From Theropithecus gelada (taxonomy: Eukaryota > Chordata > Mammalia > Primates > Cercopithecidae), in contig NC_037686.1 of NCBI RefSeq assembly GCF_003255815.1, forward strand, positions 55,835,888-55,899,887: DNA of 64,000 bases, written 5' to 3'. A program made the position numbers and the translations under genes. Position 1 is the first letter of the stretch. The number at the start of each line of letters is the position of its first letter. The notes below the pieces were generated by a model. That model had not been told where the DNA came from. It did no database searches and worked only from the letters and a program-made list of their open reading frames with translations. Of the stretch, positions 1-12,599 are shown piece by piece.

Positions 1-122
1 TGATTGTAAGTTTCCTGTGGCCTCCTGAATCCTGCAGAACTGTGAGTCAATTAAACCTCTTCCCTTTATCAATTACCCAGTCTCAGGCAGTTCTTCACAG
101 CATGTGAAAGTGGACTAATACA
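1..122 (+). mobile_element. 3' end of a THE1-family (MaLR) LTR, cut by window start
   Basis: The sequence has the recognisable end of a THE1 LTR: the 'catgattgtaagtttcctg'-like block, 'ctgtgagtcaattaaacctc', 'aattacccagtctcagg' and the terminal 'ggactaataca'. Two near-complete copies of the same LTR occur at 37514 and 49278 and align to it. The 5' part lies outside the window, so solo LTR and full element cannot be told apart. Confidence 0.85.
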
Positions 123-1213
123 CCTACTTATCGTACCATTGGTCTTCTATGATCTTGAATTAACAATAACATTGCCTTAAGCCTGCAACAATTAGATGTA
201 TATAGGCAGTCTTCACAGCTTCCCTTAAATTCTGTTTTCCTTCAAGAATACCTGGTAACTTCTTCTAGCAATATGGCAGTCAGGTACACAATGACTGTCC
301 TGACTGGAACAACTAAAATGGTTTTAAAAAAATTTTAAACCAAATTTTCTAAGTGATTATAAGTGAGGAGTAGACCAAGTCTAAAAATAAAATAAAAGCA
401 AGACCTCTGGGAGGTTAATAAGTTCCAAAGCTAGCTTTTCCTCTAAGGGTTTCACCAGGTCTTGAGATTTCACTTTGCAAGTACATTGGTTGTAGGGGGA
501 TGGAGACAAAGCCCAGATTCTGCCCAGAGAGGGAATATAATAGGAGACCCCCATATATAGCTTGGACTTATACTACATATGAGTGAGACATTCTGTGCAG
601 TGGCACAGAAATTTTATAGCAAAAAGGTTGCTTCTCTCAGCCTTGCTGACAGGTGGAGAAGGAAAAAAATATATCCCTTGAGAATTTGCAACCATATGCC
701 AGCCCTCATGCAATATTTTATCTTAACTAACCACTTGTGTGATCTGGATAATATCAAGCAGACTTTAAATTAAAATCCTTTTTTTGTAGCATCTCCAGAT
801 GATTCATAGAAATAAGCGATCTTTCTAAAAAAAAATAATTCATTTCTGCGAGAATTCCCACAGATAAAGTTGCAAAAAATATAAGCAGCTTAAAAAATTA
901 CGAAATTTATGAGGAATCAAGATACTATGAATGAGAAGAGGGAGAAACAACAGATAGTAGAAATAAATCTTTTAAAAGTTAACATACTTATTTTCAGATA
1001 AAGAATACTCATTATCTACATCTAATGTGTTCTTTTAAAATTAGAGATTTATAATCCCATGTAGATTTCAGAAAAAAAATTAAATAGAAGCTTGGAAATT
1101 TGAACAGGAACATGTGGCTTTAAAAACAAATTAAATCTAGTAGATCTTCAATAAATGAAAATTATAGCAATTATATATATATTACATTATAGCAATTATA
1201 TATATATATACAC
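123..1213. other. Single-copy AT-rich sequence, no gene seen
   Basis: I find no convincing exon or known repeat. The only long open frame (64 codons from 579) has no splice context. A short (TA)n tract at about 1170-1210 ends the stretch. Confidence 0.6.
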
Positions 1214-1500
1214 TTTTTGAGATTGAGTCTTGCTCTGTCACCCAGGCTGGAGTGCAGCGACATGATCTCGACTCACTGCAAACTTCACCTCCTGGGTTCA
1301 CGCGATTCTTTTGCCTCAGCCTCCCGAGTAACTGGGATTACAGGTACCCGTCACCACGTCTGGCTACTTTTTGTATTTTTAGTAGAGACAGGGATTCACC
1401 ATGTTGGCCAGGCTTGTCTTGAACTCCTGACATCAAGTGATCTGCCTGCCTAGGCCTTCCAAAGTGCTGGGATTACAGGTGTGGGGCACGGCGCCTGGCT
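1214..1500 (-). mobile_element. Alu element (minus strand)
   Basis: A complete antisense Alu runs from the T-rich tail ('tttttgagattgagtcttgc') to 'ggcgcctggct'. The sequence 'gcaattatat' occurs both just before the TA tract (1192) and right after the Alu (1501). This suggests a target-site duplication partly obscured by TA expansion. Confidence 0.93.
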
Positions 1501-1574
1501 GCAATTATATTTTTTAGAAAGATCAGCAGACTAATTAGGTACAGCTAACACGCGTGTTTCTTAACTGGAAGATG

Positions 1575-1646
1575 GCTGTGCAACAATTTAGAATACAGTC
1601 TAGGGAAATAAAGATCAATGGATGAATGGATAAAGAAAATGTGGTA
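1575..1646 (+). mobile_element. L1 ORF2 3' fragment (part 1)
   Basis: The end of this stretch ('gatgaatggataaagaaaatg') matches the conserved L1 block just before the ORF2 stop. It continues after the Alu that interrupts it at 1647. The upstream limit is approximate. Confidence 0.7.
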
Positions 1647-1937
1647 GCCGGGCATAATCCAAGCACTTTGGGAGGCCAAGGTGGGTGGATCACCTGAGGT
1701 CAAGAGTTCAAGACTAGCCTGGCCAACATGGTGAAACCCCATCTCTACCAAAAATACAAAAATTAACCAGGCACGGTGGCACGTGCCTGTAATCCCAGGT
1801 ACTTGGGAGGCTGAGGCAGGAGAACCACTTGAACCTGGGAGGTGGAGGTTGCAGTGAGCCAAGATCGCGCCATTGTTCTCCAGCCTGGGCAACAAGAGCA
1901 AAACTCTGTCTCAAAAAGAAAACAAGAAAGAAAAAAA
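1647..1937 (+). mobile_element. Alu element with 15-bp TSD
   Basis: This is a sense Alu with an A-rich tail. It is flanked by a perfect duplication of 'aaagaaaatgtggta' at 1632-1646 and 1938-1952. About 15 bp of the left-arm head is deleted, since 'gccgggca' runs straight into 'taatccaagcac'. The insertion lies inside an L1. Confidence 0.95.
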
Positions 1938-2495
1938 AAAGAAAATGTGGTATTAATATAAATACACAATGGAACACTATTTGGCCATAAAACAATAATG
2001 AAATCCTGTCATTTGCAGCAACATGGATGGAACTGGAGGCCATTACGTTAAGTGAAATAAGCCAGGCACAGAAAGACAAATATTGCATATTCTCACTCAT
2101 ATGTGGGACCTAAAAAAGTTGATCTCATGGAGGTAGAGAGTAGAATGATAGTTATGAAAGGCTGGGAAGGATGTGCGTGGGGGAGGAAGGAGGGAGGAAG
2201 AGAGGTTGGTTAATGGGTTCAAATACACAGTGAAATAGAAGGAATAAGTTCTAATATTTGATAGGAGAGTAAGGTGACTATAAGTAACAATCATATATTA
2301 TATATTTCAAAATAACTAGAAGAGAGAAAGGTGTTCCCAACACATAGAAATGATAAATACTCAAGGTGAGAAATACCCCCAAAACCCTGACTTGATAATT
2401 ACACATTCTATGCATGTAACAAAATACCACTTGTACTCTATAAATATGTATAAATATGTATCAATTTTATTTTTTAAATTTTTTAAATTTAAATT
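1938..2495 (+). mobile_element. L1 3' end (ORF2 tail and 3'UTR, L1MA/L1PB-like)
   Basis: After the Alu the L1 resumes ('ggaacactatttggccataaaa', 'gcaacatggatggaactgg', 'attctcactcatatgtggga'). It then runs through a G-rich 3'UTR to an A/T-rich tail with repeated 'ataaatatgta'. The subfamily is judged from 3'UTR style only. Confidence 0.82.
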
Positions 2496-2502
2496 TAATT
2501 TC

Positions 2503-2790
2503 TTTTTTTGAGACAGTCTTGCTCTGTCACCCAGCCTGGAGTGCAGTGGTGCCATCTCGGCTCACTGCAATCTCTGCCTCCCGGATTCAAGAGATTCTCC
2601 TGTCTCAGCCTCCTGAGTAGCTGGGACTACAGGCGCCTGCCACCATGCCCAGCTAATATTTATATTTTTAGTAGAGATGGGGTTTCACCGTGTTGGCCAG
2701 GCTGGCTTCAAACTCCTGACCTCAGGTGATCCACCCGCCTTGGTCTCCCAAAGTGCTGGGATTACAGGCGTGAGCCACTGTACCCAGCCT
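2503..2790 (-). mobile_element. Alu element (minus strand)
   Basis: An antisense Alu runs from the T-run and 'gagacagtcttgctctgtc' to 'tgtacccagcct'. It inserted at the A/T-rich L1 tail, where 'aattt' appears on both sides. Confidence 0.93.
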
Positions 2791-2859
2791 AATTTTTTTT
2801 TTTTTTTAATCAGGCAACATACAGAAGATTGAGTATGTATTCTCTTCACAGTAATAATA

Positions 2860-3487
2860 CACTGTAAATGCATAACAGAAATATAACTAGAAAAATCCCA
2901 AATGTTGGAAAATTAAGCAACATGTTTCTATAACCTGTGGTTTAAAGAAGAAATTACAAGGGAAATTACAAAAAAATGATATAGAAAATATAAAGCAAAG
3001 GTTAAGAAAGATGGTGTACAACATGAGAATGTTTAATATGTGTCTAATCTGAGTCCTTAAGTAGAAAACAAGAAGAATGAAGAATAGATAGCATTCAAAA
3101 AAATTGCTGAAAAATTTCCAGAAGTTTTTGAAATATACAAATCCTATATCCATCATAACAGAGTTAAAGAGTAGCAAAGGAAAGGAGAAAATCTTAAAAG
3201 CAGCTAGAGAGACAAAAGAAAGATCACCCATAGCAAAATGATCATTTGACTTACTACTGATTTCTTAGTCACAATAATAGAAGCCAGAAGACAGCAGAAT
3301 AAATAGTCAATATGTGAAATAATTAAAATATCTTATAAGAAGACGACCAAAACAAAGACATTTTAATATAAATAGAAACATACAGAGTTTATCATAAAAC
3401 AACAACAAATCTCTGACTAAAGGAAATTCTAAAGGATTTATTTCAAGCCAAAGGAAAGTGACTTCACTTGATCGATAATAATATCTA
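2860..3487 (+). mobile_element. Ancient L1M fragments in non-colinear order
   Basis: 2880-2990 resembles the ORF2 stretch 'aaaatcccaaatgttggaaaattaa'. 3100-3487 resembles a more 5' L1M region ('agcagctagagagaca', 'aatagaagccagaagacag', 'aggaaattctaaagga'). A downstream piece thus precedes an upstream one, so two insertions or a rearrangement are present. All frames are broken. Confidence 0.65.
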
Positions 3488-3773
3488 CCTTTTGTTGTTG
3501 TTGTTGTTGTTGTTGTTTTGAGATGGAGTCTCGCTCTGTCACCCAGGCTCACTGCAAGCTCCGCCTCCTGTGTTCATGCCATTCTCCTGCCTCAGCCTCC
3601 CTAGCAGCTGGGACTACAGGTGCCCACCACGCCCGGCTAATTTTTTTGTATTTTTAGTAGAGACAGGGTTTCACCGTGTTAGCCAGGATGGTCTCGATCT
3701 CCTGACCTTGTGATCCACCTGCCTCGGCCTCTCAAAGTGCTGGGATTACAGGCATGAACCACCACGCCTGGCC
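3488..3773 (-). mobile_element. Alu element with (TTG)n tail and 12-bp TSD
   Basis: This antisense Alu has a 3' tail that became a (TTG)n microsatellite (about 3493-3517). It is flanked by 'taataatatcta' at 3476-3487 and 3774-3785. An internal deletion joins 'cacccaggct' directly to 'cactgcaagctcc'. Confidence 0.94.
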
Positions 3774-5010
3774 TAATAATATCTAATTTGTAGGGAAAGG
3801 TAAGGATTAAATAATGGGCAAGAATAAAATATAAGTGGGGAGGAGCATGACTGTAGTTAAAGCTTTCTAAAGTCCTCAACAGGAGCATAAAGTTATTAAT
3901 TAACTTTAAATTTTGTTGGCATGCTTGTTCGTACTGGAGTAACCACTATACTAAAGGACATATTGCATCATAATTTCCAAGTAAGTGGAGGTGGGAGGAA
4001 TGAAATAACCAAAAGAAAAAAAAAAGAAACATTTTAAAGAAGGAAAGAATGAAAAAACTACAAAATAGTAGAACAAATAGTACATAATAAGATGTGGATA
4101 AAAATCCAGTAATCACTATAAATCTAAAAGAACTAAACCTCCTGGTAAAAAGGAAAAATTGTGTGGCTGGATTTTTTTTAAGTCCAGGTATATGCTGTTT
4201 AAGAGACATATGTCTTAAGCATAAGAGTACAGGAATATTAAAAGTCAAGAATGAAAAAAATCATATGCCAAGGTAATGCTAACCAAAAGAGAAATTAAGT
4301 AGTGACATCAATATTAACATGAGACTAAGTAAACTTTAAGGCAAAAAGCGTTACTAGCACTAAAGGTTGTGACATAATGAATGATAAAAGGTACAATTTT
4401 CCAGAAATATGTAACAGTTCTCAATTTGAATGGAACTAATAGCAGACTCTCAAACACACATAAATCAAAAATTGACAGCTCTACAAAAGAAGCTACCACA
4501 TTCGCCATCTCTGTGGGAAACCTTAACATACCAATTTTGGTAAATATTCCATAGACTGTACTCTTTAATCACAATTCAATAACTTAAAAACCTTGTGCAT
4601 TTGGAAACTTACATAAAACACTTTAAATCTGTTAATGTATTAAAAACAAAATCACGATGGAAATTAGAAAATATTGGAGCTAAACTGTAACTGAAAGTTA
4701 CACATCAAAATTTGTCAGGTGCCGCTAACATGATACTCAGAGAAAAATTTATAGTTCTAGATGTTTGTATTAGGAAAGAAGAAAATCTAAAATGTAATAA
4801 GCCTAAGAGGCAACTGAAGAATTCCCAACCACCCCCCCCCCCAAAAAAAAAAAACCAGCAGAATAAGCCTAAAAAGGGAAGAAATACAATAAAGGTTAAA
4901 GTAGACATTAATGAAATAGGAAATATATATAGTGAGGTTCAACGAAGCCAAAAGTTTTTTTCCAGGGGCCAAAACTCCAAAATAAACATCTAGCAATATT
5001 AGTCAAGAAG
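3774..5010 (+). mobile_element. Ancient L1M ORF2 (endonuclease to RT start), broken
   Basis: This continues the L1M split by the Alu. It shows the fossil order of ORF2 blocks: 'tatatgctgtttaagagaca', 'actaagtaaactttaaggca', 'agctctacaaaagaa' and 'gaaaaatttatagttctaga'. Many frameshifts make it non-coding. A C8-10/A12 run lies at about 4830-4855. Confidence 0.75.
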
Positions 5011-5197
5011 AAAAGAAAACAAACACAAATAAATACTAATAGGAATTTAAATAAGGATTATAACTACAGATGCCGTGGAGGTTGAACAGATAGTGCAGAT
5101 TATGGAACAACAGTAATTGGTTGTGTTGTCAGTGACCTTGAGTAAGTCTATTTTCTCCTTTATAAAATGTTTGAATTAGCTCTGATCTCAAATGTGT
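5011..5197. other. Single-copy spacer
   Basis: No repeat or coding signal was recognised. Confidence 0.5.
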
Positions 5198-5352
5198 CTG
5201 AAAGCAGTGCTTCTCACAATTCAATGGGGATTTCATTAAAATGCAGATTCCGACTCAGTGAATCTGGAGTGGGACCTGAGAATCTGCATTTCTAACAAGG
5301 GCCACCCCACCCCCATCCCGGGTGATGTAGATATTGCTGGTCCATATTTGAG
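5198..5352 (+). mobile_element. MER5A-like hAT-Charlie MITE fossil
   Basis: The blocks 'cagtgcttctcacaattcaa', 'aaaatgcagattc', 'tcagtgaatctggagtggga', 'gagaatctgcatttctaaca' and the terminal 'atttgag' match the MER5A pattern. A second copy is at 31675. Confidence 0.8.
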
Positions 5353-7627
5353 TCGCAAGGCCTTTAGGCGCCATCATCCTTTACATCGGTATCACTGTCT
5401 TTTTAGACAGGTTCCCCCCTGTATTTTGTGTTGCATTTTTGCAACATTCACTCCCAACTTCCCAAATTTCTTCCCATGCCATCCAGATCTAGTAAAGCTA
5501 AGATTCATCAGAGTCAAAACCTTAAATAACCTTTAAGAAGCAGAACAAAAAATAATATAAAACAACCCCAGGACCCTCTAATTTTACTACAAGCTGTAAT
5601 TAGAAGGACATCATTGCTAAAAAAAGGACACCTACCATTAAGTCCCCTTCTTTCTTTTGTTTTGTTCTGTTTAGATGAGCTGATTTACTCTCTGTTATGG
5701 GAAATGGGTGAATTGAAAACTGTCATATAGACACAATAGGTACCAATACTTGACTTACAATGATATACAATTGCATAATGCATTCATTGATGAAAACACT
5801 GACAATTTTCTTTTTAACTATGTAAGTGGAATTTCTATTTGTCTCCACGCAGTGTTTCTGAGGCTTATCTTAATTATCCCGACATCATTAGCAGTTGAAT
5901 AAAAAGTCAGTTTGATGTGCAGTGTGGGAGAAAAAGTCTCCACAATAAAGCCTTCTAAAGCATGAACTTTAACTTCAGACTCCCTTTGTGTAAGTCAAGG
6001 AGAAATTGATTAAGTCATTTTGCTTGAGTGCACAAAATGAGAATTTTCTCTTACTCACAATCCCTAACAATAATAAGGGTTGTCATCTTTAATATTGAAG
6101 CCCAAGGCTAGAGGAGAAAAGGTATTTATGTACACATATGTACAAGCTGGCAAATATTAGCCATCTGTTCCCACATATCTGGAACCAAGCAGAAAAATAA
6201 AATAGATTGCTCTGGCTATCCCAGAAAATGGGTAAGGAGAATTTTTAAATGAAACATGACATAGTCACAGGCATGGCAGTCACCTGAGTGTCTCTTTTCT
6301 TGCTGCTGCTGCTGATGATGATGATGCTGTTTGCCATGTCCCCCTCCAGCCTGGGCTGGGGATGGATGAGCAAGAGGAGATATTTGATGGAGGTTAGGGC
6401 TGTCATTGGAACATTAAAGGCAAGAGGCCTGTGGAAGTACCCAGTTATTTATGCCATCTTCAGATGGGTTCTAATTAGCTGTGCCTCAACACGAAATTCA
6501 ACCCAAAACCAAGTAAGCCATTTACCAAGTCCAAAGTGCCAGCGTTCTTGCTGGTGTGCACCATGAATCAAATGCACTGTGAAATCTGAGTGCGAGACCC
6601 GGGGCTGGGACCACAGAGCACTCAGCTATTGAGAGCACAGTTTTCTGGTACTCTCCTTTCTGGTCATGGAATCCCAGCAGAGACACAGTTATGAAGGGCT
6701 GGACAGTACCACCAATAATATCTATATCCCAGGGTAGGTGGGAAACCGCCATCAAAACAGAGAAATAGACAAGTCATTTCTTCAACCTGTGTTTTCAAAA
6801 ACCTAGCACCTCTCTATAAGCTTTTCCAAGGAAATCTAATCTCATATTGAATATTGGGGACTTTTTCGATATCTGGTTAAGAAACAAGTCATGCGAGCAC
6901 ATTCCCTCATCAGACTCTCCTGGCTCTCTGTGAGGTAGGATTGCTCCCACCCTTTCACAGGTGAGCCGTGAGATCGAGACAGGTTCAATAAGAGAGTCGA
7001 GGCCCCAGGAATTGGGTCAGCCTGTTCATTCAAACCCAGGTCTCTCAAACTCCACAGCTCCACACGGCTGCCCAACACGGCCACGCAGAGATGGCTCTGC
7101 TCTTACAAGTGCCAGGGGTCTTGGAGCACAAGTGAAAAAAATCGTACTTTCAACAAATTGCTCTACTCAATCACGCCTAGGGAGTAAACCTGTTCTTTCC
7201 CAGAGGTGTGGATTTTGTGTGAAACAATCTAGTCACTGAAAGCTGTTGGACATAATCATCTGTGACTCTTTCCAGGGTTCATGAGAGGACAGAAGCTGTC
7301 TGTCTTGCTCACAGTTACATCACATGGCCAGAACAATTCGTAACACTTAGTTTGCACTCAACAGATATCTGTGACTATTGGCTCCAGAGCTACCTGTTCA
7401 AAGATTTCGTTAATTCTTGGATGAATAAATGAGAGTTCAGGAAAGAACCAGAAAGTGTGATGTCATCCCAAGGGTCTGGATTATGATGTAAACCTCATTC
7501 TTGGAAGATCCATTCTGGGACAGATGGGATACCCTCATGTATATGGTAGGCCCGGGGGTACGAGATTGTTCTCTAGCCCATTCAAGTAGACAACAAAATT
7601 AGGAACATGTGAAAGTCAATTGTTCAG
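5353..7627. other. Single-copy sequence with a small L2-like piece
   Basis: No exon was recognised. A short interrupted triplet run of (TGC) then (TGA) lies at 6299-6334. About 7270-7440 has weak L2-tail character ('ctgtctgtcttgctcacag', 'tggatgaataaatgag'). Frames of 80-92 codons here occur on both strands and have no splice context. Confidence 0.5.
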
Positions 7628-7643
7628 TATTTTTACCTCTTTT

Positions 7644-7978
7644 TTTTGTTGTTGTTTTGTTTTGTTTTGTTTTGTTTTTTTATGGAGTCTCACTCTGCCA
7701 CCCAGGCTGGAGGGCAGTGGGGTGATCTCGGCTCACTGCAACCTCCACCTACCGGGTTCAAGCAATTCTCGTGGTTCAAGTGATTCTCGTGCCTCAGCCT
7801 CCCAAGTAGCTGGGACTATAGGCGTGCCCCACCACACCTGGCTGATTTTTATATTTTTAGTAGAGACAGGGTTTTACTATGTTGGCCAGGCTGGTCTCGA
7901 ACTCCTGACCTCAAGTGATCTGCCTGCCTTGGCCTTCCAAAGTGCTGGGATTACAGGCATGAGCCACTGTGCCCAGCC
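7644..7978 (-). mobile_element. Alu element with 16-bp TSD and internal 18-bp duplication
   Basis: This antisense Alu has a (TTTTG)n tail. It is flanked by 'tatttttacctctttt' at 7628-7643 and 7979-7994. A near-perfect 18-bp block ('gttcaagcaattctcgtg') is repeated in tandem at 7756-7773 and 7774-7791. Confidence 0.95.
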
Positions 7979-7994
7979 TATTTTTACCTCTTTT

Positions 7995-8305
7995 GAGAAG
8001 TGTTCCCTGAATAACCATACATCAAATTGATTGGTCCCTCACCTTCTCAACCTATTAACCGACTCACAAAGCATTTCTTGAGCACTTTTAAGAGACCAGG
8101 CATTGTGGTTACAGAGGGGAATTAAAACCTCTGGACTCAGAGTGCCTCATGGTGAGCAGATAAGGAAACCAGGTAATATGATAGATTTCTGGTCAGGGTG
8201 GTAGAGGAATACATGTGAAACCTCCCCCTTCTAATGCCAAATATATATTTAACATATTTATACATGGAAATGATAGAGTATGTATTTGAAGGATTAAAAT
8301 ATACA
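7995..8305. other. Single-copy spacer
   Basis: There is no coding signal. The stretch carries only weak ancient-repeat character around 8070-8170. Confidence 0.45.
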
Positions 8306-8792
8306 GTCACTAACTTAGCTTCCTGGGGATGTCAGGACAAGAGACCACAAATAGGGCAGCTTAAACAATACAAATGTATTGTCTCACAGTTCTCAAGGCT
8401 GGAAATCCAAGATCAAGGTGTCGGCAGGGTTGGTTCCTTCTGGGGGCAGTGAGGAAGGCCTGTTCCGAGCTCTCCCCTGGTGTCTGGTGGTTTGCTGGAA
8501 TCTTCAGCACTCCTTGATTTGTGGATGCACCACCCCGGTGGTGCGCCCCTGTGTCTCCTCACATTGTCTTCTCTCTGGGCATCTCTGTTTCCACAATTCC
8601 CCTTTCGGCAAGGACACCAGTCAAATCCTAGGGTCTATACCCATGACCTCATCACCTCGCTGACCTCATTTTAACTTGATTACCTCTGTAGACTCTCTTT
8701 CCAAATAGGTCACATTCTGAAGTTGTCCTGGGAGTTATGACTTCAACATATCATTTTAAGGGACATCCAACACATCAATTCAGCCCATAACA
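8306..8792 (-). mobile_element. MLT1-family (MaLR) LTR
   Basis: Read on the minus strand, it starts 'tgttatgggctgaatt' and carries 'atgttgaagtcataac', 'tgacctatttggaaa', 'gtaatcaagttaaaatgagg', 'ggtgtccttg' and 'ggtcccttgatcttgg'-style blocks typical of MLT1. It is well diverged, with no internal region visible. Confidence 0.78.
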
Positions 8793-11545
8793 GTCACAGT
8801 AAAAACACAACAAAACAAAAACTAGATGCACACCTCTGTGGACCAGGAGTGGAGACCCTTGTGGTGAGCAGGGGCTGAAGCTGTGGGTGAGCAGCCTGGA
8901 AGCCAGCAGTGGTGTGAGAAGCCAACCCTATGGAGGAAGGGGGCTGGACCGCCTCCTTGGACAGTGAGAGTCAATGCCAGGTGCCCTGCCTGCTGGAAAC
9001 CCCAACCTGTGAGCATTCTCTGCCTGTGAAAGAGGCTAGAAAAGCTCCCCTCCCCCACTGCAAGGTTGCAGTAAGAAACAAGCAGTTTGCTGGGGTGGAA
9101 GGAGGCTCTAGACATGAGCATGTGTCTGCTGGAGCCCTGATGCACCCCAGAGAAGACTGCGCTGAGCTATTGTGGGCATGAATCCCAGATCTGACCTGTC
9201 CTCCTAGAAGGCTGCATGGGAGCACTCAGAAACTTCCAGATACAGAAGGGTAAATGGAGAAGGGCAAGGAAAGGCCCATGCAAGCAGAGTGTGCAAACAA
9301 AACTTACCATACAACAGGTGGGAAAATCCAACAGCAGAACAAAAGAAAAAACCAACAAAGCCAATAGCGGAGGGGAAATCATGCCTCCCAAAATAGAAAC
9401 CAGAGAGCAACCAGGAAGGGACTTTCCTGAAGAGAAAGGAGGGGATGTCATTCATAAATAAGAACAAGTGTTTACATCAGCAAATCAAAAGCCCAAAGAT
9501 GTTATGTGAAATACATATGCATCGCCTCTCCCTCCTGGCACTTCTGATATAATAATAGTAAGGAAGTAAAAAGGAATAAATCCCTAAGGACAAAGAATAT
9601 AGAAGAAGACATCAGTAGAGAAGAGAGTTTAATGAAATTTTTCAGGACAAAAATTAGATGGACAGTTGTCATTGACTTAGCAGAACTGAGAAAGACACAA
9701 CCCAAAGTACACTTAGAGAATGGTTTCTATAGTAAGAAGGTCCTGGCAAACCCCAGGAGGTCAGAGTATGGGGGTACCAGGAATGTCAGAGGGGCTGGGA
9801 TACGCAGTTGAAAGCAGAGGCTTGCATGGGGAGTCAGAGAATCTTTAACCCTCTTCTGCTGTCTCAGACAGGGTGCCAGCTGCCAGCCACTGCTTCCTGG
9901 CAGGAGGCTTGAGATCTATTTTCTGAAGGAACTGAATTGGAGGAGCTTAGCTTAAAGCCATTCAAAAAGTGGAGACGGGGATGAGGCTGAAAAGAGGGAG
10001 AGAATACTCAATGTTTGCCAATGGAATGGTCTCTTAGCCTGAGGGCAGGTCACAAGTAACCCACACCTTCTCTACTCTCCACTTTCAGGAGATAGGAAGA
10101 TTTCTCCTTGTTGGATTCCCTGGATAGCTCTAGAGAAAACATCATTTAGGGGACCCTCAAGGAACCATTAACAGATTCCACCTTGCACACAGAGCTTCCG
10201 TTTAGTCTTTGATGGTCTTCAATGCCAGACAACTGAGGTTTTCCAAACACACCAAGAGAACCCTCAACACAAGGAGGCCCCAAGTAAACAACTGCAAAAT
10301 GGAACTCATGCCGGGAAGAGAGAACATTTGAAAAATAAAACCCCAAATGCTATCCTTAGAAGCAGGAAAGCACTGCGGTTCTAAAACAAGGATAAAATGC
10401 TAAAAAATTGTAACAAACAGAGATGAAGAATGTACCCTTAAAATTTAAAACAAATACAACACCAGATTTTTAAAAATTCACTGTAGGTATTGGTAGACAA
10501 AGCTGAGTAAATTAGTATAAATGATAAAAAGATAGAAAATATGAAAGAAAAAATTAGAGACATGGGAGATTTCTGAAAGTCTGATTCATAGGGGTTTCAG
10601 AATGAAAGAACAGAGAAAGTGGTCAGAAAAAATGATTACTGGGCACTTTCTAACACTGAGACATAAATCTCTAGACTGAAAGAGCTGACTGAGTATCAAC
10701 ACAGCAGAGGCAAAAGACCCATCAAGCACATTGCTGTGAACAATGGAGATAAATAAATGTCCCCAAAAGCTTTCCAAGGAGGGAAAAAAGCAGAGCATGG
10801 CATCAGACTTCTTGACACAGACTCTAGAAGATGAGGGAGCAATGTCTTCTAAATCTGGACAAAACAGGGGAATCTAGAATTTGGCTCTGTGCTAAGCTCA
10901 CTCACATGTAAGGGCAAAATAGATTTTCAGGCACGCTAGACTCAGATCTCTCTCTTCCTTTCCTTCTGTCATCAGAAGTGGATGATCAAGGAGCAAACCT
11001 GGTAAGGTGAAGCCCTGGGAGCAGGCAAGACTGGTGGTGAACCAGGAACACGGGGAGGAGGATGGAGGAGCAGCGGGCCAACCTGGAACAGGAGGATGAG
11101 GGTTTAGAGAGAGGGGGTTCTGGAAAAAATGGGGGGCTCCCTAGATATCTGAGGCTGTTCACCGCCAGGGTGAGAAAAGAGCAGGTAGATGGCACAGCTG
11201 ACAGGGTATTTGAAACAAAGTAAGTCATAGATAGTCATAAGAATATGATTTAATTTAAAATAGTGATCCATCATACAGATGATAGATGCCATCTGAAATG
11301 GCTAGATCAAGAACTTTAGCATTGAAGCGTATTACATAGTGCTGTGCTGTGCAGGTAATTTCCAGAGCTGCAGCTGAAAGGGTTCAAAGTGGTTGCCTCG
11401 AGGTATGAGAACTGGAGTGTGGGAGGGGGCAAGGAAGGGGAAAGAATCACTGTGATTTATTTCCAGCCTTTGGGCACTATTTGATTTTTAACTCCATGCA
11501 TGTATGACTTTGATGAAAAATTTCAAACTAAAGGAAAACAACCCC
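8793..11545 (+). mobile_element. Long HAL1-like / L1M fossil (probable)
   Basis: Parts of this stretch follow a half-L1 (HAL1) or L1M 5' region. Examples are 'aaagagctgactgagtatcaacaca' with 'ccatcaagcacattgctgtgaa' (about 10680-10740), 'catcagacttcttgacaca' (10801) and 'aggcacgctagactcag' (10931). A tail with 'ccatgcatgtatgactttgatga' follows at about 11490. No intact ORF remains. The 5' third (8793-9900) is assigned by continuity only and may be single-copy. Confidence 0.5.
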
Positions 11546-11649
11546 AGTGTGGTACATGCTACAGAAACGGGCGTGGAAAGACAGAAGTTCTGACTCCTAT
11601 GTGGTGAATGGGAGGGTTGGTCACAATTGTGTGACCCCATACTTCAACC

Positions 11650-11900
11650 CACTTGTGGTTTCATTCATTCATTCACTCTTCTACAGTGCACCAGACACTG
11701 TTGGAAGTGCTGGGACTACATCAGTGCATAAAGAGACCTAGATAGTATATCTATTTCTCTTGCCATTTCCCCCTTCTGGGAACAACTTGTGCTTATGTGT
11801 CCTTCCTCTTGAATCTCCACATAGCACTTTGAACAGTGCTCTACTGACATAGCCGGGAAATGCTGATGCAATTAGTCAATGAATGAATGAATGATGCCAC
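11650..11900. mobile_element. L2 fragments
   Basis: 'tttcattcattcattcact...caccagacactgttggaagtgctggg' is an antisense L2 tail (about 11660-11740). 'aatgaatgaatgaatg' near 11880-11895 ends a sense-like piece. The two are heavily decayed. Confidence 0.6.
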
Positions 11901-12154
11901 CTGTGGAATCCATGTGAACAGGCAAGCAGCCATGAGAATAAAGAGAATTTTCTGTATTTGAAGTATAAGAAATTTCCCCTCTAATCAAATGACCATAAAT
12001 TTAGGGAAAATTTAGAAATCCAGTATCCCAGGCAGAAAGATCCTGGATTTCTTCTTAGCTCAGGAACTATATATTCTTTGTTGTCACTTTATCAATATGG
12101 CAAAAGTCTTATCCATAATGGAACTAATGATAACATCTCATAGCATGGGTTTTC
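11901..12154. other. Single-copy spacer
   Basis: Nothing was recognised. Confidence 0.5.
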
Positions 12155-12458
12155 TTTTTTTTTTTTTTTTTTGAGACGGAGTCTCGCTCTGTCGCCCAGG
12201 CTGGAGTGCAGTGGCGCAATCTCGGCTCACTGCAAGCTCCGCCTCCCGGGTTCACGCCATTCTCCTGCCTCAGCCTCCCAAGTAGCTGGAACTACAGGCG
12301 CCCGCCACCTGGCCCGGCTAGTTTTTTGTATTTTTTTCTTAGTAGAGACGGGGTTTCACCGTGTTAGCCAGGATGGTCTCGATCTCCTGACCTCGTGATC
12401 CACCCGTCTCGGCCTCCCAAGGTGCTGGGATTACAGGCTTGAGCCACTGCGCCCGGCC
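12155..12458 (-). mobile_element. AluYR-like element (Old World monkey type)
   Basis: This is a young antisense Alu with intact CpGs. It has the cercopithecid variant bases 'ccggctagttttttgtat', 'cccgtctcggcc' and 'acaggcttgagccac'. These support a monkey rather than an ape genome. Confidence 0.92.
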
Positions 12459-12599
12459 AAGCATTGTTATAGGAATCATTTGAGACAGTACTTTGTAAAC
12501 TATAGAGCTCTATAAACATTTTAATTACTTTATCCTTGGAATTAGTCAATTTTGCCTATTTCTTTTAGAATAGTGGGAGCTTAGAATCATGGCGCTCAT

